NCBI GenBank assembly: GCA_964468205.1 | Contig: CAYXVG010000155.1 | Span: forward strand, 1-5,977 | Origin: CAWELS01 sp964468205 | GTDB taxonomy: Bacteria > Acidobacteriota > Terriglobia > Bryobacterales > Bryobacteraceae | Direction of reading: 5' to 3' | Length of the DNA: 5,977 bases | In this document: piece after piece, positions 4,473-5,977 of the stretch | Layout: each line of letters opens with the position of its first letter | Numbering within the stretch: position 1 is the first letter of the stretch | Position numbers and translations under genes: made by a program | Notes under the pieces: generated by a model | Told to the model about the DNA's origin: nothing | The model's database searches: none | The model's input: the letters and a program-made list of their open reading frames with translations, nothing else

Positions 4473-5977
4473 ATGCCGCTCGTTGTCCTTCTATTATTGG
4501 TTCTGACGCCCGCTGCCATGGCGCAGCCGGCGCTTTATCTCGATGCACGCCAGCCGGTGGAGGCGCGGGTCGAGGACCTGCTTGCGCGAATGACGCTGGC
4601 CGAGAAGGTTGGCCAGGTCAATATGCCGTGCGTCTACGTCGGTGGTCTGGGGCGCACGATCGAGGAGAAGACGGAGAATTGCCGGCGGTTCGCAGCGGGA
4701 ACGCTGGTGGACGGGATCGGCCCGGCGGGCGGCTTCTTCACGCTTGCGAACACAATTCTGCACGAGGGGCCGCGGCAACAGGCGGACTACTTCAACGAAC
4801 TGCAGCGCATTGCGACGGAGAAGACGCGGCTGAAGATTCCGCTGCTGCAAACCGAAGAGGGCACGCACGGCCTGATGTGTTCGGGGGGCACGATCTTCCC
4901 GGAGGGTCTGGCGCTTGGCAGCACGTGGAACCTAGATCTGATTGGCAAAATCTACGCGGCGGCGGCGCGCGAGGCCCGGGCAGTTGGCATCCATCAGCTT
5001 TATACGCTGGTGATCGAGCCGAACCGGGACCCGCGTCTCGGGCGCAATCAGGAGGGCTATAGCGAAGACCCGTACGTGTGCGCCCGGTTCGCCGAGACCA
5101 TCGTGCGGGCCGTACAGGGGATCGACATCTCGGCAGCGGACAAAACGGTAGCCGGGCTGTGCCACTATCCGGGACAGAGCCAGCCGGTGAGCGGGCTGGA
5201 GCGCGGCGCCATGGAGGTTTCCGAGCGGACGCTGCGAAACGTGTTCCTGCCGCCGTGGTTCGCGGGTATCAAACGGGCGGGCGCGCTGGGCGTGATGGCG
5301 ACCTACGCGGCGATTGACGGTATTCCGGCGCACTCCTCGGAGTTTCTGCTGACGGACCTGCTGCGCGGCGAGATGGGATTCGAGGGGTTGGTGCTGGGTG
5401 AGGGAGGCGGCATCGAGATCCTTGTCTACGAAGGCCTGGCGCCGGCGCAGAAGGAAGCGGGGCAAATCGCTTTGCGGGCCGGCCTTGACGTGGGCATCTC
5501 ACACGAGCAGGGCTACCTGCTGCCGTTGGTGGAGAGCGTGAAAGAGGGGCGTGCTTCGATGGATGACATCGACCGCGCGGTCCGGCGCGTGCTGCGGCTG
5601 AAGTTCCAGCTCGGGCTGTTCGAGAAGCCGTTCGCCGACCCTGAGCGGGCGGTTGCCGTCTCTCATACGGAGGAGAACCAAAGGCTGGCGCTGGAGGCGG
5701 CGCGGGAGGGCATCGTGCTGCTTAGGAACGAAGGCGGCCTGCTCCCACTGTCAAAGAGCTTGAAGTCAGTGGCGGTGATCGGGCCGAACGCGGATCACGA
5801 GAAGAACCAACTCGGTGACTACACTTCGAACGTTGTGCTGCAAGACGTCGTGACGGTGCTCGACGGGCTGAAGGCAAAGCTCCCGGCGGCAGAGATCCGC
5901 CATGTCAAGGGCTGTGACGTGGTGGGCGAGGAGACGAACGAGATTGCGGCGGCGGTGGCAGCGGCGCAGTCCGCGGA
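4473..5977 (+). CDS. Secreted glycoside hydrolase family 3 enzyme (incomplete at window end), atypical active site
   Basis: The frame stays open from ATG 4473 to the window end, giving 501 residues. AAGGAG (4460-4465), seven bases upstream, supports the start. Residues 1-17 form a signal peptide ending AMA. The N-terminal GH3 barrel shows LLARMTLAEKVGQV (37-49), a TEEGTHGLM block (127-135), RDPRLGR (185-191), EGYSEDPY (194-201), ISERTLR-like VSERTLR (249-255) and GFEGLVLGEGGGIEIL (302-317). The alpha/beta sandwich domain starts near residue 405 with EAAREGIVLLRNEGGLLPL and VAVIGPNA; LGDYTS follows at 447-452. GH3 enzymes are retaining exo-glycosidases, commonly beta-glucosidases or beta-xylosidases. 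The nucleophile normally lies in GFxGxVxSDW; here the Ser-Asp pair aligns with Gly309-Glu310. The usual Lys-His of the glycone site aligns with Cys230-His231. The frame is intact and neighbouring motifs are kept, so this looks like a specialised subgroup rather than decay. Substrate unknown; the acid/base region and C-terminus may lie outside the window. Confidence 0.9.
   Translation, partial: MPLVVLLLLVLTPAAMAQPALYLDARQPVEARVEDLLARMTLAEKVGQVNMPCVYVGGLGRTIEEKTENCRRFAAGTLVDGIGPAGGFFTLANTILHEGPRQQADYFNELQRIATEKTRLKIPLLQTEEGTHGLMCSGGTIFPEGLALGSTWNLDLIGKIYAAAAREARAVGIHQLYTLVIEPNRDPRLGRNQEGYSEDPYVCARFAETIVRAVQGIDISAADKTVAGLCHYPGQSQPVSGLERGAMEVSERTLRNVFLPPWFAGIKRAGALGVMATYAAIDGIPAHSSEFLLTDLLRGEMGFEGLVLGEGGGIEILVYEGLAPAQKEAGQIALRAGLDVGISHEQGYLLPLVESVKEGRASMDDIDRAVRRVLRLKFQLGLFEKPFADPERAVAVSHTEENQRLALEAAREGIVLLRNEGGLLPLSKSLKSVAVIGPNADHEKNQLGDYTSNVVLQDVVTVLDGLKAKLPAAEIRHVKGCDVVGEETNEIAAAVAAAQSA

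Overview
The window is GC-rich bacterial DNA with GC-loaded third codon positions and two GTG starts. It holds five substantial genes and the tail of a decayed Rhs/YD-repeat gene. A secreted FecR-like protein with a proline-rich tail, an iduronate-2-sulfatase-type lipoprotein sulfatase, a secreted GlcG/HbpS-type protein and a secreted family 3 glycoside hydrolase together suggest a polysaccharide-degrading soil or sediment bacterium. Acidobacteriota (Bryobacterales/Solibacter-like) fits best, with Planctomycetota as an alternative. This is inferred from gene content; no phylogenetic marker is present.

Layout. Positions 2-241 carry the end of an Rhs core motif that loses its family pattern after about position 60. 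A sigma70-like promoter (272-300) precedes the secreted FecR-like/proline-rich protein (328-981). About 450 bases (982-1431) hold no convincing gene, only one hairpin near the start. Next is a plus-strand M48 metallopeptidase (1432-2178) whose N-terminus reads like a TatA membrane anchor. It converges on a minus-strand lipoprotein sulfatase (2236-3831), with GC-rich inverted repeats between the two. The sulfatase is divergent, across a 72-base gap, from a GlcG/HbpS-type secreted protein (3904-4383). A GH3 glycosidase (4473 to the window end, incomplete) follows on the same strand.

How the genes may work together. Sulfatase, GlcG/HbpS-like protein and GH3 enzyme all carry export signals and form a small divergent cluster. 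Desulfation followed by exo-glycosidic cleavage of a sulfated or complex glycan is a reasonable inference, but no SusC/SusD pair, regulator or sulfatase-maturating enzyme is visible. The FecR-like and M48 genes look like separate envelope functions.

Most worth checking are the GH3 enzyme, which has Glu at the usual Asp nucleophile position and Cys-His in place of Lys-His, and the TatA-like/M48 fusion, whose predicted topology puts the protease on the cytoplasmic face. No mobile element, tRNA, rRNA or CRISPR array was seen, and no clearly new multi-gene system is evident.
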